Shown in pieces: positions 52,476-61,979 of a DNA stretch of 64,000 nt (position 1 is the stretch's first letter; every line of letters starts with the position of its first letter). The stretch spans positions 186,001 to 250,000 of the forward strand of contig CALDKB010000049.1 of assembly GCA_937899245.1 (NCBI GenBank). The letters are read 5' to 3'. The translations under genes were made by a program, and so were the position numbers. Source of the DNA: an uncultured Bacteroidales bacterium. GTDB taxonomy: Bacteria; Bacteroidota; Bacteroidia; Bacteroidales; ML635J-15. The notes under the pieces were generated by a model that saw only the letters and a program-made list of their open reading frames with translations, was not told where the DNA came from and searched no databases.

Positions 52476-54893
52476 CTAGAACCTTAAAACGACCTTAAGG
52501 TTTGGTCTTATTCCAGTCAGATACGACGGAACTGCATATTCCCTACCTCTAATATCTGTTATCCAAGTGTGTGATATTTCATTCTTTGTATTAAGCAAGT
52601 TAAACACCTCGAGTGAGATCCAGAAATCCTTAAGCCAGTTTGCCTTCTTGAAATTAAACTGCTTGGAAATACCGAAATCCACGCGACGATATGCCTTCAT
52701 ACGTCCTGTTGCCATATAACGTTCCGAACTTGGAGGTCCAAATGGAAGCCCAGTACCGAAATGCAAGCTTAAATAAACCTTCCACGTTGGTGCCTTGGGG
52801 ATATAGTCCTGGAAAAAAATGCCAAAGTTTACCAGCTGATCAGTTGGACGCGGAATAAAACCGGGATAAATTGTATCTGTAACGCCATCAACGGTCTGTG
52901 TATAGAAATCATTTTCAATATCTTCACGTGTCCTCATAAGTCCTAGGCTAACCCAAGACTCGGTGCCTGGCACAAACTCGCCATTTACCTTGGCTTCAAT
53001 ACCATAAGCATAACCATGTGCGATATTGTCGCCATAATATTTTATCTGAACATTGTCGACATTATATGGATTCAAGTTGTACATGTACTTGTAGTACGCC
53101 TCGGTTACGAGTTTAAACGGACGCCCCCATGCCTGAAAGTTAAAATCGCTACCGACAACTACCTGTGCCGACGACTGCGCCTTGATGTTTTCATTTAAAG
53201 TGCCATCGCTAATTCGGCGAGCTTCCTTGATTGTAGGCGGTTGATGGTAAAGTCCCGTTGCAAAACGAAATACAACATCTCGCTTCCATGTCTTTGGTCG
53301 GACGCTTAAATTTACACGTGGACTTGCCAGAAATTGTCTGTTGAAAGTCCAGTAGTTCAATCTTACGCCACCGCCGAGCACTACATCAGTGGTTTCTGTC
53401 TTAAACATATAAGAATCTTGCAGATACGCCGAAGACCTTACACTTTCGATTCCCATATCGGCAATGTCGGTATAGTACAGCAGGACGGCATTATCGGAAT
53501 ATGGCAGAGAATAATCCGCTGAATCGTTCATCACCCACTCGTGCACGCTATACGAATAATTCTCGTAATTTGCCTGAATGCCCCAGTCCAACTTGTGTTC
53601 TCCCTTTAGGAAAGTACCGATATGCTTCAACGAAAGGACATATCCGTTATAATAGTTGCGGGCATGGTCGAGAGTGGAGCCTATTCCAATGTTAGACACG
53701 CTATCGCCAATTGTCGAACCGAGCTGCTGGTCTATCTCGTTAAGATAATACTGCGCCAAGATATCATAGGTTTCGACTTCGTATGTATAGTATCCGGAAG
53801 CGATAACCTTTAGGTTCAGGTTTTCGGTCGGCGCATAAATGGCAGACAGAGCTGCTGTTCCATTTCTAAACCTATCCATCTCCTGCCCCTCGAAATATGT
53901 GCGTACACTCAATGCGTCGCTTGAGGTTCCGAACGATGTTTCACCGTCCTGAGGCACATATTCGTACTGGTTGCTACTGTAATTGCCGAGAAAGTTAAGT
54001 TCAAACTTGTCGGTAACATTATACACGAGATACATCTGTCCGTCAAGGTATGTCGGATCATAGCGACCAGTTATATCCATTGACGAAAGCAAATATCTTG
54101 AAGTTTTGTACCTTACGCCAAGATTATATCTAAACAAATGGTTTTTGCTAGTTCCCTCCACATGTCCGTTGGCACCAAGCAGGCTAGCCATAACCGAAGC
54201 GCCGAACTCGGTTGGTTTCTTGTACTTGATATCAAGGACTGAAGACATCTTGTCGCCATATTTAGACTCAAAGGCGCCGGCCGAAAAAATAATCGACGAC
54301 ACCATATCGGGATTTATAAAGCTAAGTCCCTCCTGCTGCCCAGAACGTATCAACTGCGGACGATATATCTCCACGTCATTGACGAAGACAAGATTTTCGT
54401 CGAAATTTCCGCCGCGAACATTATACTGGGAGCTCAGTTCGTTATTTGACGAAACAGATGGCAATGCCTTCAGAATATCCTCGAAGCCTCCCGTTGTCGG
54501 AATCTTCAATGATATTTGCGGATTCAACCTTGTTGTCGAAACATATCTTTCGGCACTTGCCCCAATATCTGCCGTAGGCAACATCACAGCGCCTTCCTTT
54601 AGTATTACAGATATCTGCTTGCGTTCGTCATGCTTCAAATTTATTTTTTGCGAATATGGCTCATAACCCAGGAACGAAATCGTTACCTCCAAATCCTTGC
54701 CGGCAGGCACTTTTATCTCAAAATAACCGGAAGCATCAGTTGTCGTTCCTATTGAAGTTCCCTCCACAATAACCGACGCAAATTCAACCGGCTTCTTTTT
54801 ATCGTCTCGGACACTGCCGAAAAAAGTGGCCGTCTGCGATATCGCGGCAAGCGAAACCAGGAAGAACAGGAGTGTCAAGAAAAGTCTCTGCAT
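52476..54893 (-). CDS. TonB-dependent outer-membrane receptor
   Basis: 805 aa from ATG 54893 (the frame start upstream is GTG). Signal peptide MQRLFLTLLFFLVSLAAIS, carboxypeptidase-regulatory-like domain (FGSVRDDKKKPVEFASVIVE), plug domain (TTGGFEDILKALPSVSS, YNVRGGNFDENLVFVNDVEI) and a beta-barrel ending with a C-terminal Phe (LKVVLRF). No riboswitch or substrate gene is next to it; a substrate cannot be predicted. It starts 27 bp after the HD-phosphodiesterase gene and is probably co-transcribed with it. Confidence 0.92.
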   Translation of the reverse strand: MQRLFLTLLFFLVSLAAISQTATFFGSVRDDKKKPVEFASVIVEGTSIGTTTDASGYFEIKVPAGKDLEVTISFLGYEPYSQKINLKHDERKQISVILKEGAVMLPTADIGASAERYVSTTRLNPQISLKIPTTGGFEDILKALPSVSSNNELSSQYNVRGGNFDENLVFVNDVEIYRPQLIRSGQQEGLSFINPDMVSSIIFSAGAFESKYGDKMSSVLDIKYKKPTEFGASVMASLLGANGHVEGTSKNHLFRYNLGVRYKTSRYLLSSMDITGRYDPTYLDGQMYLVYNVTDKFELNFLGNYSSNQYEYVPQDGETSFGTSSDALSVRTYFEGQEMDRFRNGTAALSAIYAPTENLNLKVIASGYYTYEVETYDILAQYYLNEIDQQLGSTIGDSVSNIGIGSTLDHARNYYNGYVLSLKHIGTFLKGEHKLDWGIQANYENYSYSVHEWVMNDSADYSLPYSDNAVLLYYTDIADMGIESVRSSAYLQDSYMFKTETTDVVLGGGVRLNYWTFNRQFLASPRVNLSVRPKTWKRDVVFRFATGLYHQPPTIKEARRISDGTLNENIKAQSSAQVVVGSDFNFQAWGRPFKLVTEAYYKYMYNLNPYNVDNVQIKYYGDNIAHGYAYGIEAKVNGEFVPGTESWVSLGLMRTREDIENDFYTQTVDGVTDTIYPGFIPRPTDQLVNFGIFFQDYIPKAPTWKVYLSLHFGTGLPFGPPSSERYMATGRMKAYRRVDFGISKQFNFKKANWLKDFWISLEVFNLLNTKNEISHTWITDIRGREYAVPSYLTGIRPNLKVVLRF

Positions 54894-54920
54894 ATTCACA
54901 ATAACTACTTCGACTCGATT

Positions 54921-57026
54921 TTATTGTTTTGGTTGGTCGTTTACTTCAGGATATTCTATCCTTGAATGGTAGATATGCTCGATTTTTGAAACAAGGACTT
55001 TCTTTGCCTTGCCTATCTGCTTCATTGTTATGTCCACATCATCATATTGTCCATCCTTAAACTGCGAATCAATAATATTGTTCACCAGTTTTTCAATCGA
55101 CTCGTGCGAATAAACTTTCAATGTACGCGAAGCAGCCTCCACTGCATCGGACATCATCATTGCTATAAGCTCGATGCTCTGTGGCTTTGGTCCAGAATAC
55201 TGGAACTTGGCAATATCAGGAGTCTCGCTAGGATGTTCGTTAATCCACGAATTATAGAAATAACGAGTAACGGACGTTCCGTGGTGCTGTTCGATGAAAT
55301 CAATAATCTGAGACGGAAGCTTGTATTTCTTTGCCATGGCAATACCCTCCTCAACATGAGCGATAATCTTCCTTGCTGACTCCTCATAAGTAAGTGAGTC
55401 GTGAATGTTTTTGCCGCCGTTTTGATTTTCGATAAAATATTCCGACGAATTAGTCTTGCCAATATCATGATACAATGCTCCAGCCCTTGCGAGCAATGGC
55501 TTTCCGCCCAATTCGCGCACCACCGACTCTACAATGTTTGAAAGCATCACAGAATGCTGGAATGTACCCTGCGCCTTTTCGGACAGTTCGCGCAGTGCAG
55601 GATTGTTGGTATCGCATAGCTCCATCAACGTAAAACCGGAAATAAAGCCGAAAAGCTTTTCGTATATAAAGACGAAAGGCAGATACAACAGCAACAAAGC
55701 CGACGAAATGCCATAATACAGGAATTCGTGAAATTCATGCTGGGAAATCGTGCCCATTCTAATCAGCGAGAAGCCGGCATGAAGCAAAGAATACGTTATA
55801 AATACAACAACCATGCTGACAAATATCTGCTGGCGTTTCGAAGTGTTCTTAAGACTGAACATACCAATAAGCCCAGTAATAAGCTGTATGAAAATGAATT
55901 CAAACCGATTCGCCGCAAAAAAGCTTGCAATCAAAATGGTTATGAAATAAATCAGGAATGACACATGGAATTCCATGAAAGTAATCAGCAGCAAAGGCAC
56001 TAGGACAAATGGCACTATGTTTATGCTGACCGACGAATATGTAAATACCAGATATACAACAAGGAACAATATTAGCATCTGCGATACGAAGAAAGTATTT
56101 TCTCGCATGCTCCACACCTTCTTCTTGTCGAAAAGCCACATATACATGAATATAGCCACAAATAGAATAATGAAGATTATTGCCACGCCTGCCTCTACCA
56201 TCCAGAACGACGTCTTGGTTGTTGTGTTTTCAAACTGCAACTTATACGAATCGAGAGCACGAAGCGAATAGCCACCAACAACTTCGCCCTTGGCGATAAT
56301 CAAATCTCCCTTGTGAACCATGCCCGACATCTGCGAAACAGACGCAATTCGCGACATCATATACGACTCGTTCAGTTCTGTATCTGGATTGATATTTGAG
56401 TTGAAATTGTTGTTTTGTATCTGTTCCTTCAGAAAAAAGCCACCAAGTGAATCTGCAATGTAAATATTTGTAAACGTGCGATATATGCTTAGCATTTCTT
56501 TTTCAACCAACGAATCAGTATAGAAATCGTCTATCACCTCCAATTCGCTGACATTATCACATACAATTCTTATCTTTTTATCCGGACGCACATAATTATT
56601 ATCATCCGATGGCTGAATTACACCCTTCGCGTATATGTCCTGCAACTTGATTTTGCTAGCATCAAGGAACTTGCCGATCAAATTGTCATCCACACCATTT
56701 GCATTGGTACCCTTCAAGTTGTATGCAAGTTTTTTTATAGCCTTGATATACCTGTCTGTTACAGACAAAGCCACAGTTGAATCTACAGAATAATACGGGA
56801 TAAAGTCACGGACAATACTATCCTCAGCGGCCACTATCTCCTCGTCGCTACGAATCAATGCAAAGTCGAATGGCGCATACAAATCATCATACAGCCACTG
56901 CGACCCCTTGTCGTACGAGTACTCAAACTGCTTTTCGGTCGGGAAAATGAAGACTGCAAATGCCACACTAAATGCAAATAGCAACATGACATATATCAGT
57001 CGTGATATTTTTTTCTTATTGCTCAT
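54921..57026 (-). CDS. 7TM-HD family phosphodiesterase (PgpH-like)
   Basis: 701 aa. One N-terminal transmembrane helix, a large extracytoplasmic domain (about 40-280), seven transmembrane helices (about 280-460) and a cytoplasmic HD domain with GTFQHSVMLSN, GALYHDIGKTNSSEYF (HD pair), IIAHVEEGIAMAKKY and FIEQHHGT. This is the 7TMR-HD layout of PgpH, which degrades cyclic di-AMP to pApA; the N-terminal domain may sense an envelope signal. The gene follows lysS in the same direction, separated by a terminator-like hairpin. Confidence 0.92.
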   Translation of the reverse strand: MSNKKKISRLIYVMLLFAFSVAFAVFIFPTEKQFEYSYDKGSQWLYDDLYAPFDFALIRSDEEIVAAEDSIVRDFIPYYSVDSTVALSVTDRYIKAIKKLAYNLKGTNANGVDDNLIGKFLDASKIKLQDIYAKGVIQPSDDNNYVRPDKKIRIVCDNVSELEVIDDFYTDSLVEKEMLSIYRTFTNIYIADSLGGFFLKEQIQNNNFNSNINPDTELNESYMMSRIASVSQMSGMVHKGDLIIAKGEVVGGYSLRALDSYKLQFENTTTKTSFWMVEAGVAIIFIILFVAIFMYMWLFDKKKVWSMRENTFFVSQMLILFLVVYLVFTYSSVSINIVPFVLVPLLLITFMEFHVSFLIYFITILIASFFAANRFEFIFIQLITGLIGMFSLKNTSKRQQIFVSMVVVFITYSLLHAGFSLIRMGTISQHEFHEFLYYGISSALLLLYLPFVFIYEKLFGFISGFTLMELCDTNNPALRELSEKAQGTFQHSVMLSNIVESVVRELGGKPLLARAGALYHDIGKTNSSEYFIENQNGGKNIHDSLTYEESARKIIAHVEEGIAMAKKYKLPSQIIDFIEQHHGTSVTRYFYNSWINEHPSETPDIAKFQYSGPKPQSIELIAMMMSDAVEAASRTLKVYSHESIEKLVNNIIDSQFKDGQYDDVDITMKQIGKAKKVLVSKIEHIYHSRIEYPEVNDQPKQ

Positions 57027-57120
57027 GTTTATTCCAAATAAAAACGCGTAAAGTTAACAAATATTTGCATTTACATAAATAATGATTTCAGCATATTGCA
57101 AACATAAGAATTAACAATCA

Positions 57121-57139
57121 AAAAGGCGAAACTTACGCC
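57121..57139 (-). terminator. Weak terminator after lysS
   Basis: On the minus strand GGCG-TAAGTTT-CGCC is followed by five T. The stem is short; readthrough to the phosphodiesterase gene is possible. Confidence 0.5.
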
Positions 57140-57220
57140 CCGCCTCCTTACAAATAAATTTTAATAAACGAATTCACTAATAATCCATGCCCACTTTATA
57201 TTGCACAGGACAAAGCAGCT

Positions 57221-58948
57221 TTACTTGCTCAGCCACTCTGCAATTTCGTCCATTGTAGGATTCTGCAAACCAAGTTTATGCTTTTTGTTCATTCCGCACA
57301 ATACAGGATGCAGTTTCTGTGGTGTCATTTCCTTAAGCTGCTTTACAGTAGTTATACCGCACTTGAAGATAACCTTTGCCCATTCTTCGCTGATTCCCAA
57401 TGCTGTATAGTCTTCTAGATTGAAGGTATCTTTCTTTTCCGGGCGCATCTGCGGGAAGAAGAGTACATCCTGAATAGAAACTGAATTTGTCATAATCATC
57501 GAGAGTCGGTCGATACCGATTCCCAAGCCCGCTGTTGGAGGCATACCGATTTCCATTGCTGTCAAGAAGTCCTCGTCAAGCATCATGGCCTCTTCGTCGC
57601 CACGCTTTGCCAACAGCAACTGCTGCTCGAAACGATAGCGCTGGTCAACAGGGTCGTTAAGTTCCGAATATGCGTTACAGATTTCCTTTCCGTTGCAAAC
57701 AGCCTCGAAACGTTCAACAAGACCTTCTTTCGAACGGTGCTTCTTTGCCAAAGGCGACATTTCGATTGGATAGTCGGTAATGAATGTCGGCTGGATAAGT
57801 TTCGATTCGCAGCATTCGCCAAAGATTTCGTCGATAAGCTTGCCCTTGCCCATGCTTGCGTCAACTTCAACGCCAACTTTCTTAGCAACCTCAACAAGCT
57901 GCTGTTCATCCATTTGCGAAATATCTATTCCACTGAAATGTTCAATAGCCTCGAACATTGTGTAGCGTTTCCAAGGACGCTTGAAGTCAATAATATTTTC
58001 TCCGACCTGAATCTTGGTAGTTCCGTTTGTGTCGATAGCAATCTTCTCAACCATCTCTTCTACCAAGTCCATCATCCAGTTATAATCCTTATATGCAACG
58101 TAAAGTTCCATCTGTGTGAATTCCGGATTGTGGAAACGGTCCATACCTTCGTTGCGGAAGTCCTTTGCGAACTCATAGACGCCGTCGAAACCGCCTACAA
58201 TAAGACGCTTCAAGTATAGTTCATCGGCAATACGTAAATACAAAGTCTGGTCCAATGTATTGTGGTGAGTCTTGAACGGACGTGCTGCTGCTCCACCGTA
58301 CATCGGCTGCAAGATTGGAGTTTCAACTTCCAAGTATCCCTTGCCATTCAAGAATTGACGCATAGAGTTGGTCAACATTGTACGCTTGATGAAAGCCTCC
58401 TTGACCTGCGGATTTACAATCAAGTCCATCGAGCGGTTGCGGTAACGCTGTTCGGGGTCGCTGAAAGCGTCGTAAACCTTGCCGTCCTTTTCCTTCACTA
58501 TTGGCAGCGGGTGGAGCGACTTGCTAAGAACTGTAAATTCCTTCACATGAACCGAAATTTCGCCCATCTGTGTGCGGAAAGCAAAACCCTTGACACCGAT
58601 GATGTCGCCGATGTCGAGAAGTTTCTTGAAAACCTGATTGTACATGGTCTTGTCTTCACCCTCACAGATGTCATCGCGGCGGAAATACAGCTGGATACGA
58701 CCTTTTTCGTCCTGAAGTTCGGCAAAAGATGCGTTACCCATGATACGACGCGTCATAAGACGACCTGCAAGAGAAACGTTTTTCAAGTCTTCAGGCAGAT
58801 TGTCATCGCTGAATCTGTCGAGAATATCCTTTGTATTGGTTGTTGTTTTGTATTCTGCTGCTGGATAAGGATTTATACCTAAATTTATCAATTCCTTCAA
58901 TGCCTCGCGACGGAGGATTTCCTGTTCACTTAAACCTAAATATTCCAT
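57221..58948 (-). CDS. lysS: Lysyl-tRNA synthetase, class II
   Basis: 575 aa. OB-fold anticodon-binding domain (residues about 55-165; VSLAGRLMTRRIMGNASFAE), then the class II core: motif 2 FRNEGMDRFHNPEFTQME and motif 3 GLGIGIDRLSMIMT. After the core, about 60 residues (YTALGISEEWAKVIFKCG, ITTVKQLKEMTPQKL) form a helical tail resembling a helix-hairpin-helix; this tail makes the protein about 70 aa longer than E. coli LysS and is typical of Bacteroidota. The enzyme charges tRNA-Lys in the cytoplasm. Confidence 0.96.
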   Translation of the reverse strand: MEYLGLSEQEILRREALKELINLGINPYPAAEYKTTTNTKDILDRFSDDNLPEDLKNVSLAGRLMTRRIMGNASFAELQDEKGRIQLYFRRDDICEGEDKTMYNQVFKKLLDIGDIIGVKGFAFRTQMGEISVHVKEFTVLSKSLHPLPIVKEKDGKVYDAFSDPEQRYRNRSMDLIVNPQVKEAFIKRTMLTNSMRQFLNGKGYLEVETPILQPMYGGAAARPFKTHHNTLDQTLYLRIADELYLKRLIVGGFDGVYEFAKDFRNEGMDRFHNPEFTQMELYVAYKDYNWMMDLVEEMVEKIAIDTNGTTKIQVGENIIDFKRPWKRYTMFEAIEHFSGIDISQMDEQQLVEVAKKVGVEVDASMGKGKLIDEIFGECCESKLIQPTFITDYPIEMSPLAKKHRSKEGLVERFEAVCNGKEICNAYSELNDPVDQRYRFEQQLLLAKRGDEEAMMLDEDFLTAMEIGMPPTAGLGIGIDRLSMIMTNSVSIQDVLFFPQMRPEKKDTFNLEDYTALGISEEWAKVIFKCGITTVKQLKEMTPQKLHPVLCGMNKKHKLGLQNPTMDEIAEWLSK

Positions 58949-58964
58949 TCGAAAAATTTTTTTG

Positions 58965-58972
58965 CAAAATTA
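58965..58972 (-). promoter_or_regulatory. -7 element (TAATTTTG) of lysS
   Basis: Minus-strand consensus match 17 bp before the ATG; TTTG at 58997-59000 is 24 bases away, slightly far for a -33 box. Confidence 0.5.
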
Positions 58973-58998
58973 CATAAAATATTCGGAATAGAAGAACA

Positions 58999-59028
58999 AA
59001 AAAACAGACCGCCATTGGCAGCCTGTTC
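58999..59028 (-). terminator. Terminator of the PKD/PEGA lipoprotein operon
   Basis: On the minus strand AACAG..TGCC and GGC..CTGTT pair around a short loop and are followed by seven T; it lies just after the stop at 59055. Confidence 0.8.
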
Positions 59029-59054
59029 CTTATCGTTTTCATTGCAAACCAACA

Positions 59055-59957
59055 CTATTCCTTCATAAGTGCAGATTGCTTTTTCAGAACAAAATCTCCC
59101 TTGGAAGTTTCAACAATACATTTCTCAGCATTCGGAACAGAAACAACCTTTCCCGTCTTGACACCAAAGATTTTGTTTCCAAACCTTACTGAATTACCGA
59201 GCTTAAAAGCGGACGATTCACCACCTTTCGGATAAATGTACTTGGGAGTCTTTTTCAATTCCTTTCCATCGGAATTTGCAACAATGCAAGTTCCATCTGT
59301 CTTTACAGCCTTAACCGAAACCGGCTGGCATTTTCCGAAGCTAAAAAACGAAGAGCAATAAACCTCATCGCCAGGCTTATAGGTTACAGCAGGAGCAACA
59401 ACCTTGGTTTGCTTAGTTGGTTCTGCAGTTTTTTCTACAGGCTTTACAACGTTGACATTTGTATTCACCGTAGCAGACTCCGTCTGAACCATCGATGTAT
59501 TTCCTATCATATTAATTACTGATACGGCATTGGGTGTAGCAGACTCAGTCTGAACCATCGATGTATTTCCTATAGGCATAAGGTTATAATGTATTTTCTT
59601 TGGTCTTTGCTTATAAAGGTTACCTGTTGCGAAATCAATCACTGTCCAAATTATACCAGTGAAAATGTCGAGGATAAAAAATCCTGCACTAAACTTTCGG
59701 TTTGTAGTTACGGTCTGCGTTTCGTAACCTGTAGCCTTGATGTCAATTTTATGCCGAGCATTCTTCATTGTCTTGTGAACCTTGAACTTACACGGAGCAG
59801 TGCCTACATAGTTTCCATCAACATACACCTGAGCATTGGGTGGCATACCATCGTAAACGCGAATCTTGGTCTTGCCACCGCTCAATATAGTGGCGCAACT
59901 CGAAAACAAAATGCTTGCTATAAGCAAGAAGCTAACAAATCTAACAATAACTTTCAT
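59055..59957 (-). CDS. PEGA-domain lipoprotein with internal repeat
   Basis: 300 aa. Lipoprotein signal (Cys21 after ASILFSS). Residues about 30-95: PEGA-like domain (PPNAQVYVDGNYVGTAPCKF). A hydrophobic segment near residue 95-110 follows. The 12-residue unit GNTSMVQTESAT occurs twice (about residues 130-165), from a direct DNA repeat of roughly 38 bp. The C-terminus has small SH3-like or KOW-like beta segments (YKPGDEVYCSSFFSFGKC, KLGNSVRFGNKIFGVKTG). Function unknown; likely envelope. Last of three closely spaced genes. Confidence 0.75.
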   Translation of the reverse strand: MKVIVRFVSFLLIASILFSSCATILSGGKTKIRVYDGMPPNAQVYVDGNYVGTAPCKFKVHKTMKNARHKIDIKATGYETQTVTTNRKFSAGFFILDIFTGIIWTVIDFATGNLYKQRPKKIHYNLMPIGNTSMVQTESATPNAVSVINMIGNTSMVQTESATVNTNVNVVKPVEKTAEPTKQTKVVAPAVTYKPGDEVYCSSFFSFGKCQPVSVKAVKTDGTCIVANSDGKELKKTPKYIYPKGGESSAFKLGNSVRFGNKIFGVKTGKVVSVPNAEKCIVETSKGDFVLKKQSALMKE

Positions 59958-59959
59958 AC

Positions 59960-60184
59960 TTACCTACTATTATGACATTTAACATTCACCACAATGCAAT
60001 CACCAAACTGGACTTCCGAGCCTCCAAGGTTTGAACAACTCTCAAAAGTGCCAATATGTTCAGTATAAACATTCATTGGAGTAGTATTATCCTCACAATA
60101 TTCTTCGCAGGTGCATGTCTTATTGCACGACACAAAGCCTAGCACTATCATGGTTGCAATTCCTAACAAAACCACTCTTTTCAT
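59960..60184 (-). CDS. Small Cys-rich lipoprotein
   Basis: 74 aa with a lipoprotein signal (MKRVVLLGIATMIVLGFVSC, Cys20). The short mature part holds NKTCTCEEYCED and further Cys residues, suggesting disulfides outside the cytoplasm. It starts 12 bp after the PKD gene and ends 2 bp before the PEGA gene. No known family recognised. Confidence 0.7.
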   Translation of the reverse strand: MKRVVLLGIATMIVLGFVSCNKTCTCEEYCEDNTTPMNVYTEHIGTFESCSNLGGSEVQFGDCIVVNVKCHNSR

Positions 60185-60196
60185 AAAAACAACCTA

Positions 60197-61123
60197 TTAA
60201 TCATATATCTCCATTCTTCCAATAGCCGCATCCTGCAATCTTATATCGCTGTTGCCAGCATCATTACCCTTCATGTTGTCAGGAGCAGAACGCGTATAAA
60301 TGTACCCGCAATCGACATCTACAGTATATGTCTTTGTTGACGGGGAGAATACATATCCGTTCTTCTGCGTAAACTTAACAGTATAAGAAAAACCAGCATC
60401 AACCATCAGGGAATCCTTTGAATACCCATCAATTACCATACGATTATTTGTTCCGTTGTCTGGACAAGTTATGTCAACATAGTATTGGTTGCTGTTGTCG
60501 TAATTAGTACAAACTATGTACGAATCAGAGCATCTTATTGAAAAGCTATATGTCTGGGAACAATCTATCAATATCGGGTTTACATTAATTGTATTTGGAT
60601 ACTCAAAATAACCAGAGGTCTGTCTGATGGTAAACTTTTCCGTAGTACCGCATTTTAACTGAATCGTCTTTGTTGCATTCGCTGCTATCGAATAAGTTTC
60701 TACAGTAACACCATTGCGAATCTGCGTTATGCTATACGGATAGCCGTGATTATTAGTGACCCTAAAATTAGTATATTCAGAAGTTGTGCCAGAACCACTT
60801 GTCGAACCGCCTCCCGTTGGAACATCAATAACATGCAGGTATTTTGTCATTGTGTTTTCTGCTCTGCTCGAATAAGCGGTAAGGCTAACACGTTTATCGC
60901 CAGGAGTTGAAAAACTAACTGGCTCTGGTATCCACGAATAATCTCCTATGCCGTCTATCTCCCAATAAAAACTGGAAGCATTGACCGACATATTCAAAAA
61001 ACTGACTTTCTCATTAACATATACCGTACTTGGTGTCATTGAAAAATCAGCAACCGGATGTTTACGGCAACCGAACATCGTCATCAATGAAACCAAAGCC
61101 ACAATTACAAACAGTTTCTTCAT
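60197..61123 (-). CDS. PKD-domain lipoprotein
   Basis: 308 aa from ATG 61123, which begins a lipoprotein signal (MKKLFVIVALVSLMTMFGC, Cys19); the open frame to 61186 lies beyond the -7 box. Residues about 22-100 are a PKD fold: PVADFSMTPSTVYVNEKVSF, then SFYWEIDGIGDYSW and FSTPGDKRVSLTAYS. The rest is beta-rich with Thr/Ser-rich repeats (SGSGTTSEYTNFRV) of unknown type. PKD domains mediate protein or sugar contacts on the cell surface. First gene of the three-gene lipoprotein operon. Confidence 0.8.
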   Translation of the reverse strand: MKKLFVIVALVSLMTMFGCRKHPVADFSMTPSTVYVNEKVSFLNMSVNASSFYWEIDGIGDYSWIPEPVSFSTPGDKRVSLTAYSSRAENTMTKYLHVIDVPTGGGSTSGSGTTSEYTNFRVTNNHGYPYSITQIRNGVTVETYSIAANATKTIQLKCGTTEKFTIRQTSGYFEYPNTINVNPILIDCSQTYSFSIRCSDSYIVCTNYDNSNQYYVDITCPDNGTNNRMVIDGYSKDSLMVDAGFSYTVKFTQKNGYVFSPSTKTYTVDVDCGYIYTRSAPDNMKGNDAGNSDIRLQDAAIGRMEIYD

Positions 61124-61164
61124 CTTTATAAATTTAAAAGTTATTAATAATGTTAAATATTTTG

Positions 61165-61198
61165 CAAAAATAGTCATTAAAAGCAACTGATTGCCAAC
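61165..61198 (-). promoter_or_regulatory. Promoter of the PKD/PEGA lipoprotein operon
   Basis: Minus-strand TATTTTTG (61165-61172) with TTGG near 61194-61197, about 22 bases apart. Confidence 0.5.
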
Positions 61199-61237
61199 AC
61201 AGTAACCTCAAGGCAATATTCAGCAACGAACACTCCA

Positions 61238-61792
61238 CTACCCTTCCGAAAAGACAATATTTCTTACCACCCGCAACTTTCGTCTACTGATAGGAATTGA
61301 TATTTCACTTAGCACTTTATGGTCATTCATGTACGAAACGGATACACACCTTTGCCTGTCATCCAAACTGTTCAGTAAATTACGATTTACATAATACCCA
61401 TTGCAAATCTCAATAAGTTCACCATCTTCCAGTTTAAGCTTACCGGCTATATCAGTTTTCAGTTTAAAGTCCACAAGAATACCTGGCTTACGATTAAGAA
61501 ATAGAATCTGCTTATTTCCTCCCCGTCTGGCATTAGAGAATTCATTGTCCCTAAGGGGCACAATAGCCACGATATTGCGTAATTCTATCTCAAACAAATC
61601 TTCTCCCTTAACCTTTACCGGCACAAGACGGCTTTGCTTGTTGCAAATACTACAAGTATAAACCTTGCCCGCAATGCTCACATCAATAGTAATGCCTTTT
61701 ATTTGGATGTCACAACCCTTCGGCAACGGCAACTCCGACATAACATATTCAAGATGCACAGATTCTTTTTTTTCGTTTTTTCTTCCTTTCAT
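61238..61792 (-). CDS. LytTR-like DNA-binding protein
   Basis: 184 aa from ATG 61792; the longer frame to 61840 passes the -7 box at 61819-61826. The C-terminal 100 residues follow the LytTR pattern: a beta-start with a promoter-contact loop (IELRNIVAIVPLRDNE, KQILFL), LEDGELIEICNGYYVNRNLLNSLDD (the usual Y-V-N-x-x motif) and ISIPISRRKLRVVRNIV (final PISRR). The N-terminal 80 residues contain CSICNKQ, perhaps half of a metal site, and no receiver domain. It may regulate the neighbouring lipoprotein genes; inference only. Confidence 0.7.
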   Translation of the reverse strand: MKGRKNEKKESVHLEYVMSELPLPKGCDIQIKGITIDVSIAGKVYTCSICNKQSRLVPVKVKGEDLFEIELRNIVAIVPLRDNEFSNARRGGNKQILFLNRKPGILVDFKLKTDIAGKLKLEDGELIEICNGYYVNRNLLNSLDDRQRCVSVSYMNDHKVLSEISIPISRRKLRVVRNIVFSEG

Positions 61793-61818
61793 ACTTGAAA
61801 CGCCAACTTTTGTGGTCG

Positions 61819-61826
61819 CAAAATTA
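61819..61826 (-). promoter_or_regulatory. -7 element (TAATTTTG) of the LytTR-like gene
   Basis: Minus-strand match 27 bp before the ATG; TTGG lies 22 bases further, the same spacing as in the neighbouring promoter at 61165. Confidence 0.5.
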
Positions 61827-61936
61827 CACATTACAAACAATTAATAACCAATACAGTAACAAGTTGAAACGATATAGCAATAAGTCAACACAATACTCGC
61901 AAACCACATTAACTTATAGACCAAATGTTACTTTAC

Positions 61937-61969
61937 AAAAAGCAATGGCGGCAGACTTGCCACCATTGC
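61937..61969 (-). terminator. Terminator of the right-end operon
   Basis: GCAATGG (61942-61948) pairs with CCATTGC (61963-61969), extended by GGCAG/TTGCC inside; the minus strand continues with TTTT. It follows the stop at 61980. Confidence 0.8.
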
Positions 61970-61979
61970 AACCGAAAAA